Shown piece after piece: positions 11,301-22,808 of a stretch of DNA of 64,000 nucleotides (its first letter is position 1; the number at the start of each line of letters is the position of its first letter). A program made the position numbers and the translations under genes. The notes under the pieces are model-generated. The model searched no databases and was not told where the DNA came from. It was given only the letters and a program-made list of their open reading frames with translations. Source of the DNA: Setophaga petechia. Its lineage: Eukaryota > Chordata > Aves > Passeriformes > Parulidae. The stretch is taken from NCBI GenBank assembly GCA_024362935.1, contig JANCRA010000019.1, positions 14,070,501 to 14,134,500 on the forward strand. The letters run 5' to 3'.

Positions 11301-14300
11301 GACTCTGTTTGTCTCCTTTGACTAGTGTTCTATGTACCAAAGCATCCCAGGGAAGGAAAATTCATTAGCTTCAGACTGAATGCTATTATGCCTCTGACTG
11401 GAAAGGACAACATATATGTTAGGCCACCTCCTGGTCTGAAGTTGACTGCATGATTCAGAAAGTTGCAAGTTTGAGTGAATAACTCTCTAATATAATAGTG
11501 CACGCACTTGAGTTTGCTGGAGTGGAGAAAAGAGCAACAGAAGAACTGTAGGTGAAAAGAAGTTAAAAATGCTTCCTATATCTTCAACTGGTATACTAGG
11601 ACACATGTTCTATGTAAGTAGTAGCCTGTGTATAACTTACTCCTCAGATACTCTTCCATTCAGAGAATTTGGATGTTTGAAAAGTGTAGATTGTGGTAAT
11701 AGTACTCAAATTCATATATAAAAGTGTAACATATACACAGAAGATAATTCTCTGCCTATATTGGCTTCTGTAAAATTCAGAGGTATTGGTAGACAAAATG
11801 AGAATTTCTAATTATCAGTATTAATGTATCCTTAATGGTGCTGTACTAAGTTATCCTTCTCCTGAACACTGTACACCCCTTTCAATGGCAGTCTTTTTGA
11901 GGCAGCAAATGAGAAGAGAAAACCGAGTAATGGATGGCTTTTTTTGGGCATTTTTCCTCCATTGACACCCCTGCTTTCAGTGTTATTCATAATGGAAATG
12001 AAAATGTAAATCTCTGGTCAGTTACACTTTACCATTTACATAAGGTAAATAAATACCTGGCATTATGACTCGTTGACTCTAGAACTGTTTCACAATGCAG
12101 CGTGAACTGTATAGGGATATGCAGGAAACTGTATAATCATCATGTTGAGCTTTCTGTATTTCCTGTTTAGCATAGATACCAAGTTTGCTGCAGGATTGTG
12201 TTGTATAAAGCTGTGCTTTTCTTAGCCTTTAAGGGTGAAGCTGGCAACCGTAATTAAAACCAAGGATCCATATGTTCCTCTTCTCCAAAGCTTCAGTTAC
12301 AGTCTTTTGATAAGTAAAATCAAGTCTTACATTGAACTTTTCATGAAAGAAAATGAAACTAACTTCTTAATACAGGTATGTTGAAAGTATTTTAAGAACT
12401 TTGGAAAAAATTTACCTGATACAATTAAATATATTTCTCCTTCCAAGGGGGTTGTTTAGGCAATATTCAATTACTGTATTAGATGAAAAGGAAACTTTGC
12501 CTTCCTTTGCATTGTCTTCTTTTCAACCTTTTTGTTTTAATAGTATGTCTTGGAGAAAGTTAGTAGGAAGGAGTCTCCTCCTAAATCTCTTCTATGAATG
12601 TTTTTCCCACAACTTTTTGATTAGAAAAATAGTTAGGACATTAGTGTAATTAAAACAAGAGCTGCTTAAGAGATGCAGTTCTGATATGGCACTCCTTTAA
12701 AAATGTAGTTTTATATTTAATGTTTATTTTATTTAAGCCTACACGTCTCCCCATACTAAAAATAAAAAATCAAGACCTGTTAATTTGGATAAAAGCTTTA
12801 GGAATGTCAGGGGAGTTAGGAGATAGCAAACTATTATTGCTGTTTTCCTGTAAATACAAATGTTCCTTACAAACAGTCTTGCTCAAAAGTGATTTAAAAT
12901 TGGCAAGAACAACATTCCTTCTCCAGTTCATCTTCAGGAGGATTGTAAAGAATTTCTCTTATGTTTACTTCGTATAAAAGAATATTGAATTATTCAATTA
13001 CAAAAGCAGAGACATCTAAAGGTAATAAGAAGCAAATTTTAAATAAACAATCCTGAAGTTCCTCTGTGTTTTTCATTCTCTTACCAGAGAGGCTGGACAA
13101 CTTATTACATACACTCAAAGTATATTACAAGGAATATTTTTTAATGGTTTCACTTGAATGTCAGTTTTCAAGTTTATTTTTCATGGCTCCTTCTTTGAGT
13201 CTAAGAGGAAGTGGAGGCTTGGAGGTGTCAGAGAAGGCCCAGAATTCCATACTAAACATGCCTAAGGCCTTCACTGCCTGCATCCCCACTGCCTGCATGT
13301 TTGTCCTACTGTCACCCACATTGGAAATCTTACTTTGAACAGTTATTCTGGCACATGGAGGAAACAACTTTGTGAGGAATTCCCACTTCTGTGCAGCACA
13401 CAGGTCTCCCAGCAGTGTACCCTGTCTTCTCTGCAGAAGAACATTCTAGCTTTAATTGCTAATTTCTCTTTCTTCTAGTGCCAGATGTAGAAGTATAGTC
13501 ATAGAGTAATTTGGATTGAAAGGAATTTTAAAGGTAGTTTAGTCCAACCCACAATAAGCAACCCTGCAATAAGCAGGGACATCTTTAATTAGATTAGGTT
13601 GTTTAGAGCCCCATTCAACCTGGCCTTGAAGGTTTTCAGGGATCAGACATCAACCACCTTGCTGGGCAGCATGTTCCATGTTTTGCCACTCTCATCATAA
13701 ACAAAACAAAATTCTTCCTTAAATCTAGTCCAAATCTACCCTCTTTTAGTTTAAAAGCATTAACTCTCGTCCTACCTCTACAAGCCCTGGTAAGAAGTTC
13801 GTCCCATCATTATTCAGTATAGGAGGCCCCTTTTAGGTACTCTATAAGGAGTCATGATTTACTACTTCCTTCTCTTGGCAATGGAGGAGAAATAATCTTA
13901 GTTTGTGGCTAGAAGTTTGAGCAGGATGTTAGAAATATTTTTGCCAGTGCAAAAAAGGTTCTATTACAAGCCTCAGGTCTGCTTAGACATGTCTTTTGAA
14001 CATGCTACATGTATGCTTTGTCCTGCCATGTGCTACGGAACTAGATAAACTTGACACCTGTCAGTTTTAGTTTCTAACCTAGTTATAAAAACCAGACTTT
14101 GGACTACTTTGATAGTATTTGCAGTCTTAGTTAAGTTCTGTAATTTACTTAACACATTCTTAAGTTTACTCATTGTGTAACTATTTGTTGTATTTCTTTG
14201 TGTCCCTATAAAAATCAGTTGCAGCTATGACTAAAATTTCTCCAAGTTATTAGTTAATAAAGATCTTTATGGATTTCAACTTAACATACTAAAGTTGTTT

Positions 14301-17300
14301 TGAAACTACTTACTTTAATGTTAATACCTCTGAAATGTCTGTCAAATAAGCACAGCTAGTTCTAATAAAAAGTATGCATGTTAATCTTAGTGCAAACTCC
14401 TATCTAGGTACTGCCTGGCTTTAATTTTAAGATATCAATTACATTTCTCACAGGAAGCCACAAAACATGTGGTGTCTAAAGGGTTGGGAGCAACAACATT
14501 GCAGAACAGACCTGTGGAAGTCAATGAAAATGGCAAAAGTGATTTGGAAACAAAACAAAGGTTTGTGTTAAGTATTATACGGCTAAGGGATGTACTTGGA
14601 CGGTAACGTGAAATTGTAGATCAAAGAGTAGGTAAAAGGGGGGGCACTAAATTGCTGTCTAATAGAAAATTAGCTACAAGCACATTCCCTATTTTCTTTA
14701 AATTTGTGTTCTTCTGTGGTTGTTACTTTTGGCATTTACATGAAAAAGCCTGTCTTTAAGTGTAATTATTTGTGAGGTTGCACAATTTGCAGTTTTAACA
14801 GCTGTCAGTCTATAATAATATAAGTACAAAAAAGACTTTGCTTTTTTAATGCTTGATTGAACTCCTTTTAGTTCTAATTTCAGGCTATAGATCATCTCAA
14901 GAGGAAAAAGAATTAAGAAATGGAATCAGTCTTACATTTTTCTTACAGCTGACCCCTTAATGATACTAGTGTGAAGGGAAATAGTTATGTTGCTTCATGA
15001 TTCTGGCAGTGCAAACCTTCAGAACATTTACACGATTATTTTGGAAAATGCTAATATTCTAGGTTTATCACCACTTGTTCAGGGAGAATAAATTGCTGGC
15101 TTTAGCTGGGATAGAGTCTGTATTTCTTAATTTTTGTACTTGGAATACTTGGCATCATTTAGTTAAGAAAACACTGATGCAGACAGTATAGAGGAAGACA
15201 AGTCATAAGATTTTTTTTAATTTGTTTTTTTAGAAGGGCAGCTCCTGACACATCTGAGAGATATGATGAAAGACTCGTTCAAAAATACCTATGGAAATAA
15301 TTCCTAATGAAAAATAGAAGTGCAAAATGCCTCTTATCTTCAACTTAAATGTCTTGGGAACAGGCTATGCAAGGAAGTGATCACATTACCAAACCTGACA
15401 GAGTTCAAGAAACATTTGCACAGTGGTCTCAGATACATGGTGTGACTCCTGGGGATGTCTGTGCAGAGCTAAAAGCTGAACTCAGTGATCCCTGTGGGTG
15501 CCTTCGAACTCAGCAGATTCTGTATTTCTCCTCCAGGTATAGGGAGGCAAGATTAACAGGGTGAATGCATTGATGCAGTCAGTTATTTTATGCCACTGCT
15601 TCTGTAGAGAAGTCTTAGGATTCTTTCATGAAACTATTGTTGAATCATATAAATGGCAAGTTGCTGCCTAGGAAATATTCTTTTTGTCTTCTCTTTTTTA
15701 GGTTGGTGAAAGAGAAACCGTCTATCACAAGTCAGTCATCTGGACTCATTAAAAAACCCATAGCAAGGTAAAGAAATTTGTGTTATTGCTCTGGTCACAG
15801 ACTTTTCATAAAGTACTTTGTATTTTTACTTCAGATCTGTGTTCTTTGCAGGAGACGTTCAGGACAGAAGCCCAAAGAGAGCAGAGTTCTTCAGAGTGAG
15901 TATTAGTTTATTTTTACAATTTCAAAACAGTCATGTCAAACACTTATTTCTAACTGCTATCCAATGGGATTGGATTAATGCAGAAATGATTGTGGTGAAT
16001 AAAATCACTCAAAGTTGTGTATGGTTTCTGCACAAATGCAGATTTAAGACCATTAGCACCCTCTTGCCCCACAGCAAGATGATGTTATAATTCCTGCACG
16101 TGGCCATGTTGTATATGGAAGGACAAACCCTTAAGATGCCTTGAATGCTTGCCACAGTTAAAACCTGATACATCTATTTGGAAATGATGGAATTTGTATA
16201 CAAAGAATCATAGTTATGATTGGTTCTTACCTCTCATTCTATGTAAAATGAGAATCGTGCATATAGTAAAAATGTTTTTACCAAAATCGAATGTTTTGTT
16301 ATTATGTACCAATTTTTATCTAAGTGTTTAAAATATAATTCTGTGAACTCTATTGTATAGAAATTAGGGTGGGTTTTTTGAATATCCTATTTTTTGAAGC
16401 CCTTGGACTATGGCAAGATTCATGTGTATTCATTTATAAAAGTATGTAGGTAAAGAGACATTGAAATTTTCCCAATCTGTCAAAGCATATCAAAATAGTG
16501 TACATTCTTGTCAGGTCTAAATGGTAAAATGCAAAACTGCTGCCTTGATGTTGACTCCTCTTTGTTTTGGATTTATATTAACTGTCTTCTAGGTCTTAAC
16601 GGCATTCAAAATGGGGGACAAAATGAAGTTTCTTTAGCATGTAGCCGAAGAAGACAGGTTTGTACCTATTCTCTCTTCTAAATGGAGATAAAATGAATCT
16701 GCATGCACAGATTTTTTTTCTCAGCTTTAATCTAATTTTTAAATCTTGTGCTTAGATTTAAGATTCTGTAGATTACCCAAGTGCTACAGTTCCTGAAATT
16801 GTTACAGTCCCTTTCTTTTAAAGACAGAAAATATAATATATTTTTACTGTCTCAAATATTGCTGTTGCTACTGCTTCCAAGGCTTTTATTTGTTGAAATA
16901 CACTATTACCAAAGCTTAATGTGAAATAAAAAATTCTTTCCACAGTTTGGATTAAAGAATTCAGGATGTCATTTGCCTATGAGAATTTTGGGCAATTATC
17001 AGAGGCAACTCGTTTTCCATCTTAGACACTTAAAGATTTAGCAGTTTTATAATTCTATACTTTTTTATGTGATGTAAAAACATAAACTTGGGAAACTACT
17101 CTAATTTTTATAAACCAAATGGTAGGGTCTTTCTATAAAGCTACATTTCAAATGGTCCTTTGTGCACTCTTCATGGGTAAGCCTACTTCATTGACTTACA
17201 TTAAAATAACCCTACTGTGTTCACTAATGCTAGAATTCCCATTGGTAGGATGTGTAGAAGTGTATGCCTTAAGAGAATGCAATTTGAAGTTGATTTGATG

Positions 17301-20300
17301 TTGGGGTCTTTCAAGCTAATTTTTGATTATAGCCAATTTTTCTTCATGAGCCTTCAGCATTTTATCATGGTAACTGAAGAAATTAACATTGAATATGTGT
17401 ATTGCCATTGTTGGATTCCTTTTCATAATATCTCTTAGGAAGCAATGTGGAGTCTTTCTGTTTAGATTATAGTACAAGTTATCATCATATATCCATTTTG
17501 ATGTGAAGTGTTTCATTTTTCTGGTGTTCATTTTGATATTTCATTCTTCATATAACAGGGAAGACCAAACCTGTTTTGGTTTTTTTTCTGGAGGAGAGTT
17601 ATACTTCCTCCTGTTTCTTTAAGCATTTTTACTGAAGTTGATGTACTGATTAAATCTTCAGTTACATACTGTCCTCAAATGGGTTGAAGTCCTAATGAGA
17701 CCTCATTCTTTAAGTTTAAGCCCCTATAAAGAGATTTTCACTTTCTCACAAATCTCAGGAATAGTTAGATCACTCACAATCTGTTTAACAGCTGCAGATA
17801 AAACCAGTGCAAAAAAAAAGCATCACTTACTGGATTTGCTTTTTGCCTTTAAAGACAAAATTACTTTATTCCCTCAAATACTTGGATAGGTACCTTGTTA
17901 GCCAGTTGCTGGTAAGCATGAGCCCTTCCATCAAGCTTGTTTTCAACATCAAGAATTAAACTGTTTGGACCACAATGACACAGAGTTAATGAAAGCTTTG
18001 TAGCCACATATTTTTGTGCTGAGCTAGTCTGTTACGGGGTCACCTACAAGCACTATGTCTAGGTCTAGGGCTTACACACACATCTTGTTAGAAAAAAATA
18101 GGGGTTGTTTGCTTAATTATGTTATTATAGTTCAGTCTTAATTGAAATATAAAGACTAAATTTGTTGAGAACTGCATCTGACAGGGGCACTGAAAATGTT
18201 AAAAGAACTTAAATAAAACTTAAGATTCAGAACTGTGTTTCTTTCAACACTTGGAAAAGTTGTAGGCATCTGCTCCCTCTGTTAGACTTATGCCTTACTC
18301 CTTACCACTAAAACCTCATAAACGTTTTATAGAAAGCAATGATAATTGGCCTTTTAAACAATAAATCTTCTCCTCTGCTTAATCATCTGGGTTATAAAAA
18401 TGTCCACATGCATGAAAGAATGCAATGAATGTCAGAGCTGTTGACTTCTAGAACTTCCTTTTCCATGTAGTCCCTCATTCAATGTTGGCATTGTTTGCTC
18501 TTGTTTTGTAAATGGCATTTCATTGCAATGGTTCAGTGCCCATTTTCAGCCTTTCATTGCAGTGTTTTCAGTTAGCTGCATGGAACAATCTGCAGTGCTA
18601 TTGAAAGGACACATACTTTATTTTCTCATTCCTAAATTAGGGGATGCAAGTGTCACAGAATTTAGAGAACTGTTTGTACTCAATTTTATATCCAGTAATT
18701 ATCTGGCAAGTCCTTTGAGTTGTCTAAAATCTGGATGATACTTGATTAATTGAGCAATGTGTCTGAAAATCTGAGTGTTCAGAATGGATAAAAAAAGTTC
18801 ATATATTTAAAGCTGAAGGAGAAAAAGCTCTGACTCAGAGTAGAGTCCCCCAATGCATAAAGGAAGACAGGTTACTAGAGCAAAACTGACTCAAAGGAAT
18901 AACAAGATCTTCAGATTTGTGAGGGAATGTCTTCACATTCTGCCTGGCAAACTCAAGCTTGCTCTGCTGGTGTTCAGAGCTGGCCAGATGTCACACTGCT
19001 GCTGTGGATCAGGCGCTCTGCTGATGTGAGCTCAAGCGTAGTGCTGCATTATGTCCAGGCTTTCAACCACTCTTGTAACAATGCAAACCAGGAATCTACA
19101 TAAGTTCTGTCCCAGAGGAGACAGAGAGCTTGTCAGTGAGTGGGGCAGGGGACAAGTTATTGCTCTGTTCTGTTCCTCAGTGAAGAGTCAGTCCCTGATT
19201 TACCTGTAAAGCAGGCCCTCATTTATACAATAAATGGAAGAAATTAATTTTTTTAAAAAGCTCAATGTGAGCAATTAAGAATAAAAACAAGCTAAAAACA
19301 ACCCCTTTAACAGCAAATGTAATTAATCATTGCAAGTAACAAGGGTTGTGATTGTCTCTTTTGATGAAAGTATTTGAATTATCTGGTGCTGTAGGTCAAG
19401 CATAACTGTGTTACTTGAATAAAGATTTTATTTAGTAAAGTTTTCTGGCATGCTCTGAAATGGGATGAACTACATTATTCCAATGGAATCTCTGGCCTTT
19501 TAATAATAGTAGAAAACAAAGCTATTCACTGCTAATGTTGCAAAAGATCTGTGGAACAGGAAGAATTAGAAAAAGGAAGTATTTTTGACAAAGGGTAAAC
19601 TACTTTAGAGAAGTTTTAGGTTCCTAACTGTTTAGAAATACAGTTGAACTACTATTACTTGTAATTCTTTCACTGCTTAGTGAAGTTTGTCAGTGATCAG
19701 AGTTTACTGAAAAGGCTCTGATACTTGCATTAAGCTGGAATAAATCCAGCTTTGCGATTTGAAGTTTGGTCTTTATACACCTCAGCTGGCACTTTTTGTA
19801 GATGCCACATTTTCCCTTTTTGGAGAAAAACCAGGATACAGTTTTGATCTGTTACAGTTTTGAGGCTGAATATTATCTAAGTTCCCTCCTCCTCAGAGAC
19901 TCCCCCTTGTCTTTCATGTCTGAGCCCTGCTGCAATTTTTAGAAGTTTAAATTTAACAGAGGGGTGGAACCATGCAGAATAGCACTTAGAATTGTCACCT
20001 GGCCAGAGACTGTACTGATGATGCTTACAAGAGCAGAATCTTTTAAAGATCCCAAAAGGGTTCCACGTCATTAAGAAATAAATTTTTATTTTCCTCCTAT
20101 TTCCATGGATGTGGGTTCTTGTGCCATTGACAGTCATATTGGCTGGGTGTTCCTGCTGCTTATCTTCTCTTTGTGCACAAGCAGAAGGTTATGCATTTGT
20201 GTAATGGCAGCAGCCATAAGATTTACATTTCCATTGGGTACATTATTTTCAGACTTAAGTGATGTTTGTTCCCCTGTAATGCACATTTCCTTGCACTTAC

Positions 20301-21028
20301 CAGACCTACTAGCTGGCTTTAAACTGAGGCTATTCCTTTGCACCTGCACTTCCCTTTGTGCCCAGTTCTGTACAATTTTGAAGGTTTCAGTTGTAAAGGT
20401 GAGCCATAACATGATTCTCTAATGTTCCCTTCTATAGCCAACACCATTTATCCATTTGATAGTTGGAGGTGATCTGTTACTTACAGGAGGAGGTTTTATA
20501 CATACTCTGGGAAACCAACCTTTCTTTTATCCCACCAAGCTATAAATTTTAGGCTGTCAGATTCAGCCATTTACAATTCTTATGGCTCTTGTAATGTTCT
20601 ATAAACATTTTTTCCTTCCAATCCTCTTACTCCAATTAACCCAAGGCTTTATTAACACAGGTCCCCTTTGGGAGCCCCCATAAAGCTCTACAGGTTCAGT
20701 TACAAATTTATCATTTATCTCTAGTTTCAACATACGGTGCTCAAAAAACCCCTCTGACATGTGTACTCTAGCAACTAAAAAGCTGTTTGAAAACTTGCTT
20801 TTATATTGCTATAAGCTCTCACATTAATACCTTTCTCTGTTCATATATCTGGTGTTTTTCTTGCCCTAGAAATGGACTCCAAAAGAAGACTTGGAGCTGA
20901 AATTGGGAGTAAGGGAGTTTGGAGTGGGTAACTGGGCTAAAATTTTAGCCCATGGTAACTTCAACAACCGAACAAGTGTCATGTTGAAAGACCGGTGGAG
21001 AACATTGAGCAAGATCAAACAAAGTTGA
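5041..21028 (+). CDS. TERF1: Telomeric repeat-binding factor 1 (TRF1), ten coding exons, 370 aa
   Basis: Shelterin subunit that binds duplex TTAGGG repeats as a dimer and limits telomere length in the nucleus. The spliced frame is 5041-5248, 7382-7477, 9616-9746, 10871-10957, 12226-12375, 14454-14560, 15702-15767, 15852-15895, 16593-16657 and 20870-21028. All introns are GT-AG and phases match throughout (1113 nt including stop). The TRFH dimerisation domain spans about residues 33-225 and keeps [15 protein letters not shown], which matches the human QFENDERITPLESAL groove. A basic linker (about 226-318) leads to a C-terminal Myb/telobox domain (about 319-366) with VMLKDRWRT. The start ATG has a strong context (A at -3, G at +4) and lies in a CpG island. 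Human TRF1 has 439 aa and also ten exons; here the acidic N-terminus is missing and the linker and C-tail are shorter. Exons 6-8 are the least conserved and rest mainly on splice signals and phase. Confidence 0.96.
5743..5806. repeat. 21-bp tandem repeat, three copies
   Basis: TAGCAGTATGASTTGTTTA occurs at 5743, 5764 and 5785, a period of 21 bp, in TERF1 intron 1. Confidence 0.9.
6106..6399 (-). mobile_element. Solo LTR of an endogenous retrovirus, antisense in TERF1 intron 1
   Basis: The 294-bp element starts TGTCGC and ends GTGACA on the + strand (TGTC/GACA inverted termini). It is flanked by a perfect 5-bp target duplication AAGGT at 6101-6105 and 6400-6404. Read on -, it has a TATA-like CTATAAATATAGG at about 6198-6186 and AATAAA at 6177-6172, so the LTR points against TERF1. 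No internal retroviral genes are present. A 5-bp duplication fits ERVL-like elements. Confidence 0.82.
7382..7477 (+). CDS. TERF1: TERF1 coding exon 2 (TRFH)
   Basis: Acceptor CTTTTCCAG, donor TTG|GTAAAT. It encodes [10 protein letters not shown]... ending [14 protein letters not shown], which matches human ICQFLTRIAAGKTL. It enters and leaves in phase 1. Length is 96 bp. Confidence 0.95.
9001..9030. repeat. Perfect 15-bp tandem duplication
   Basis: GATTTGGCTAGACTA occurs twice head to tail at 9001 and 9016, in TERF1 intron 2. Confidence 0.9.
9512..9561. repeat. 25-bp tandem duplication
   Basis: TTACTTTRCTGCATACTGTA occurs at 9512 and 9537 with a 25-bp period and two mismatches. It lies 55 bp before TERF1 exon 3. 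Confidence 0.88.
9616..9746 (+). CDS. TERF1: TERF1 coding exon 3 (TRFH docking region)
   Basis: Acceptor CTCTAAG, donor CAG|GTCTGT. It encodes [16 protein letters not shown] followed by [13 protein letters not shown], the best-conserved part of the TRFH domain. In human TRF1 this surface docks partners such as TIN2. The exon ends in phase 0. A CR1 element starts about 45 bp after its donor. Confidence 0.96.
9790..10492 (+). mobile_element. CR1 LINE, 5'-truncated, about 700 bp
   Basis: Typical CR1 ORF2 end and 3' UTR: GGACCTGGGGGTGCTGGTCA, AGCCTGGAGAAAAGGAGGCT, AGTGACAGGATGAGGGGAAA, and the 3' terminus GGACTTGATGACCTTAAAGG with TCCAACCTTAAAAATTCTA. It lies in TERF1 intron 3, in the same sense as the gene. 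Frames on both strands within it are decayed. Confidence 0.93.
10871..10957 (+). CDS. TERF1: TERF1 coding exon 4 (TRFH)
   Basis: Acceptor TTTCTTGTAG, donor AAG|GTAGTA. It encodes [20 protein letters not shown]..., which matches human AIAVCMENGNFKEAEEVFER. 87 bp, phase 0 at both ends. Confidence 0.96.
12226..12375 (+). CDS. TERF1: TERF1 coding exon 5 (end of TRFH)
   Basis: Acceptor TTTTCTTAG, donor CAG|GTATGT. It encodes [20 protein letters not shown]... with [20 protein letters not shown], which matches the last TRFH helices of human (EKIKSYVNYVLSE...TFLM). 150 bp, phase 0 at both ends. Confidence 0.95.
13497..13850 (-). mobile_element. CR1 LINE 3' fragment (antisense)
   Basis: On + it reads ATAGAGTAATTTGGATTGAA, TTTAGTCCAACCCACAATAA, TTTAGAGCCCCATTCAACCT, the reverse complement of a CR1 3' region. 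It lies in TERF1 intron 5. It is more diverged than the copy at 9.8 kb. Confidence 0.85.
14454..14560 (+). CDS. TERF1: TERF1 coding exon 6 (linker)
   Basis: Acceptor TTTCTCACAG, donor AAG|GTTTGT (non-optimal). It encodes [20 protein letters not shown] and continues to LETKQ. The first residues match human KAAAKVVESK; the rest is a divergent hydrophilic linker. Ends in phase 2. Confidence 0.86.
15093..15205 (+). mobile_element. Diverged ERVL-like LTR fragment
   Basis: TTGCTGGCTTTAGCTGGGAT followed by AGAGTCTGTATTTCTT and later GAAAACACTGATG parallels the LTR start at 3539. It is a heavily diverged partial copy in TERF1 intron 6. Confidence 0.5.
15358..15540 (+). mobile_element. CR1 LINE 3' fragment
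   Basis: CCTGACAGAGTTCAAGAAAC, CAGATACATGGTGTGACTCC and GATCCCTGTGGGTGCCTTCG are the standard CR1 3' UTR. A frame at 15349-15564 is an artefact of this element. It ends about 160 bp before TERF1 exon 7. Confidence 0.88.
15702..15767 (+). CDS. TERF1: TERF1 coding exon 7, in-frame 66-bp exon (linker)
   Basis: Acceptor CTTTTTTAG, donor AAG|GTAAAG. It encodes [20 protein letters not shown], a basic serine-rich segment. It is phase 2 at both ends and a multiple of 3, so skipping it would keep the frame. That resembles the human TRF1/PIN2 isoforms, which differ by a 20-aa exon. Assigned from splice sites and phase rather than strong sequence identity. Confidence 0.78.
15852..15895 (+). CDS. TERF1: TERF1 coding exon 8 (basic linker)
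   Basis: Acceptor TTCTTTGCAG, donor CAGA|GTGAGT. It encodes [15 protein letters not shown], a basic cluster that could act as a nuclear localisation signal. 44 bp, entering in phase 2 and leaving in phase 1. It is only 84 bp after exon 7. Confidence 0.8.
16593..16657 (+). CDS. TERF1: TERF1 coding exon 9 (linker into Myb domain)
   Basis: Acceptor TGTCTTCTAG, donor CAG|GTTTGT. It encodes [20 protein letters not shown] then RQ. The terminal RRRQ sits where human has RKRQ, directly before the Myb domain. Ends in phase 0. Confidence 0.86.
20870..21028 (+). CDS. TERF1: TERF1 terminal coding exon 10 (Myb/telobox domain)
   Basis: Acceptor TTGCCCTAG; the TGA stop is at 21026-21028. It encodes [20 protein letters not shown] then [20 protein letters not shown], the one-repeat Myb DNA-binding domain with telobox VMLKDRWRT. 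The three structural aromatic positions (W, F/Y, W) are present. The tail after RWRT is only LSKIKQS, shorter than the human tail, which ends with an acidic ISSDSED. Confidence 0.97.
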   Translation, partial: KWTPKEDLELKLGVREFGVGNWAKILAHGNFNNRTSVMLKDRWRTLSKIKQS

Positions 21029-21596
21029 TTTGGGCTACAGGAACCAACTCTTCTTGACCTTTCTCTACATAAAGACCTACTCTAGCTTTTCAGAAAAACA
21101 TCTTATTTTAGTCTCAGAGTTCCAGCAGTGCTGTTGTCATAAAACATGAAACAGAATAGTAATAGGTATAAAACATTTGTGTAAGCTCACCTACTCTGGT
21201 AATGATGACTTAAATGTAAAGTCTGGCCATTTTTGCTACATGCAATAACAGATAACCTAGATTCTGAAATGTGAAAATGTTTGCAGTGATTTAAGAAATG
21301 TCTGTTATGTAAATAGGAGTATTAGATCTGACTGGCAACATCTTTAGTTTGATGGAGGCTAACAAAAAGTAAAATGTTCTGTATTTTTAAAGGGCTGTAT
21401 CTCTTTTTAGATTGAACTTTTCATAATTTCACTTCCTGCCATATAACACATTCTAATTTGTTTTGCTTCACTTTGAATTTTAGGTCAGACTTGATATTTC
21501 TGTAAGTTTTACCAAAAAGTATGTATATATTAGTATTGCTAATTTTCTTCTGAGATGATGGTTTGTTGTGTTTTTTCTGCAGTTAAAAACGGTAAG
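21029..21596 (+). other. Proximal TERF1 3' UTR / flank
   Basis: AT-rich sequence after the TERF1 stop. No AATAAA or ATTAAA occurs here, only variants such as TATAAA near 21169 and CATAAA near 21139. The nearest canonical signal downstream on + is ATTAAA at 22809-22814, beyond the LTR at 21.6-22.25 kb, so the transcript end is uncertain. Confidence 0.5.
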
Positions 21597-22248
21597 TGTT
21601 GTGTTTGTTGGATTGTTCTGTTCCCTCTTGTTTTAAAATGGTTCAGCCCTGGTTCTCCTCCCCTCCCCGTTTCTGTCAATCTTCCCAGTTACCCTGCCAA
21701 CCACTGTATCTTCTTGAACCCCTCCCCAGTCTCGTTAGAGACCAATGTATCTTCTTTCAAGCCCCACCCTGGTCGCCTGCCAGTCACTCTGCACCCCCAC
21801 CTTTTTCTCTGGAATATTCTAGCTAGGGCATGGAGTGATTGGTTCAGGGGCCGGGGCCCCTCCTTTAGATTGATACCATTGGTGTTTCTTTTGTGTCAAT
21901 CCCTGGTTCCCCACTCCCCCCTGGATCCCCATTCGCTCCTGACCTGGTTCTATCCCTGCCTCCTTCACCCTTTATAACCTCATGTAACCCCTTCCCTCGC
22001 TCTCCTTGGCTCTGGGCTTCCCCTGGATTTACAATACATCCAGACTTGCCACAACTGAAGAGCGCTCTCTTTTTCCTGCAAGCAGAAGCTCTAAGGCGGC
22101 CACGTCTCCACTCAAAGCAGCCCTGCTACTTTAACGTAGGGTGCTGACCTTGGGCGCTGTACCTGACATTGAAGTCGGGACAGTGCCCCTCTTGGCTGCA
22201 AGCGGTGCTGGCGTGCTTGCCGGGACGTCTCCAGCCACAACTGCTTCA
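21597..22248 (+). mobile_element. Probable solo LTR of an endogenous retrovirus
   Basis: A GC-rich, CpG-containing island about 650 bp long sits in AT-rich flank. It begins TGTTGTGTTTG and ends near CTGCTTCA. It carries ATTGG (inverted CCAAT) at 21838, a TATA motif TTTATAA at 21971-21977, a variant poly(A) motif AATACA at 22033-22038, and a CpG-bearing U5-like end. The flanks GGTAAG and CGTAAA match at 4 of 6 bases, so the boundaries are provisional. Frames through it look like LTR codon runs with no protein homology. No retroviral internal genes are present. Confidence 0.6.
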
Positions 22249-22808
22249 CGTAAATTCATGTAATATTTTTGAATTTGTATTTTTAAGTAACAAATACTTT
22301 TTAAGTAAAAGGGACTGGTTAGTTTTTTAGATGGAAAGGAACCCTATTACACTAGCACTTAGCATCCCTTGGTTAGCTTGTGCCGCCTACCTTGTCTTGA
22401 TCAGTGCCTTCCCCAGACCAGCAGGAAAGGGAAAGCTCAAAAACACATGGCCAAAGTGGGGCTCAATAATGAGTCTATACTGTCAGTGACAGCAAAGATA
22501 CACTTTAATGGAGGTCACTATTGAGGTCTCTGCTGGCCACTGCAACTCTCCTGCTCATAGGAGACTGGAACAGATGGATGATGGCACCAGCCTGTATCTT
22601 GGGATTCAGATAATTTGGAAGAGATTTCCACTATCTCAGAAAACTCATGCTTTCCACTGTCATGCTGGTGTGAATCTAGTGACTTGGACTAACACAATAC
22701 AGCATTACTTTAAAAGCAAAATCCCCTCAATTCAGATGTTTTCTGTACCTTTTTGTCTTGGCTAAAGTTTTTATTTTCTAAGAACAAGCATCTGTCTGAA
22801 TTGGTCAC

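Noticed and set aside
15349..15564. 71-codon frame in TERF1 intron 6
   Set aside because: Coincides with a CR1 3' UTR fragment.
21555..22147. Pro/Ser-rich frames of 76-140 codons
   Set aside because: They lie within the probable solo LTR and overlap in different frames without protein homology.
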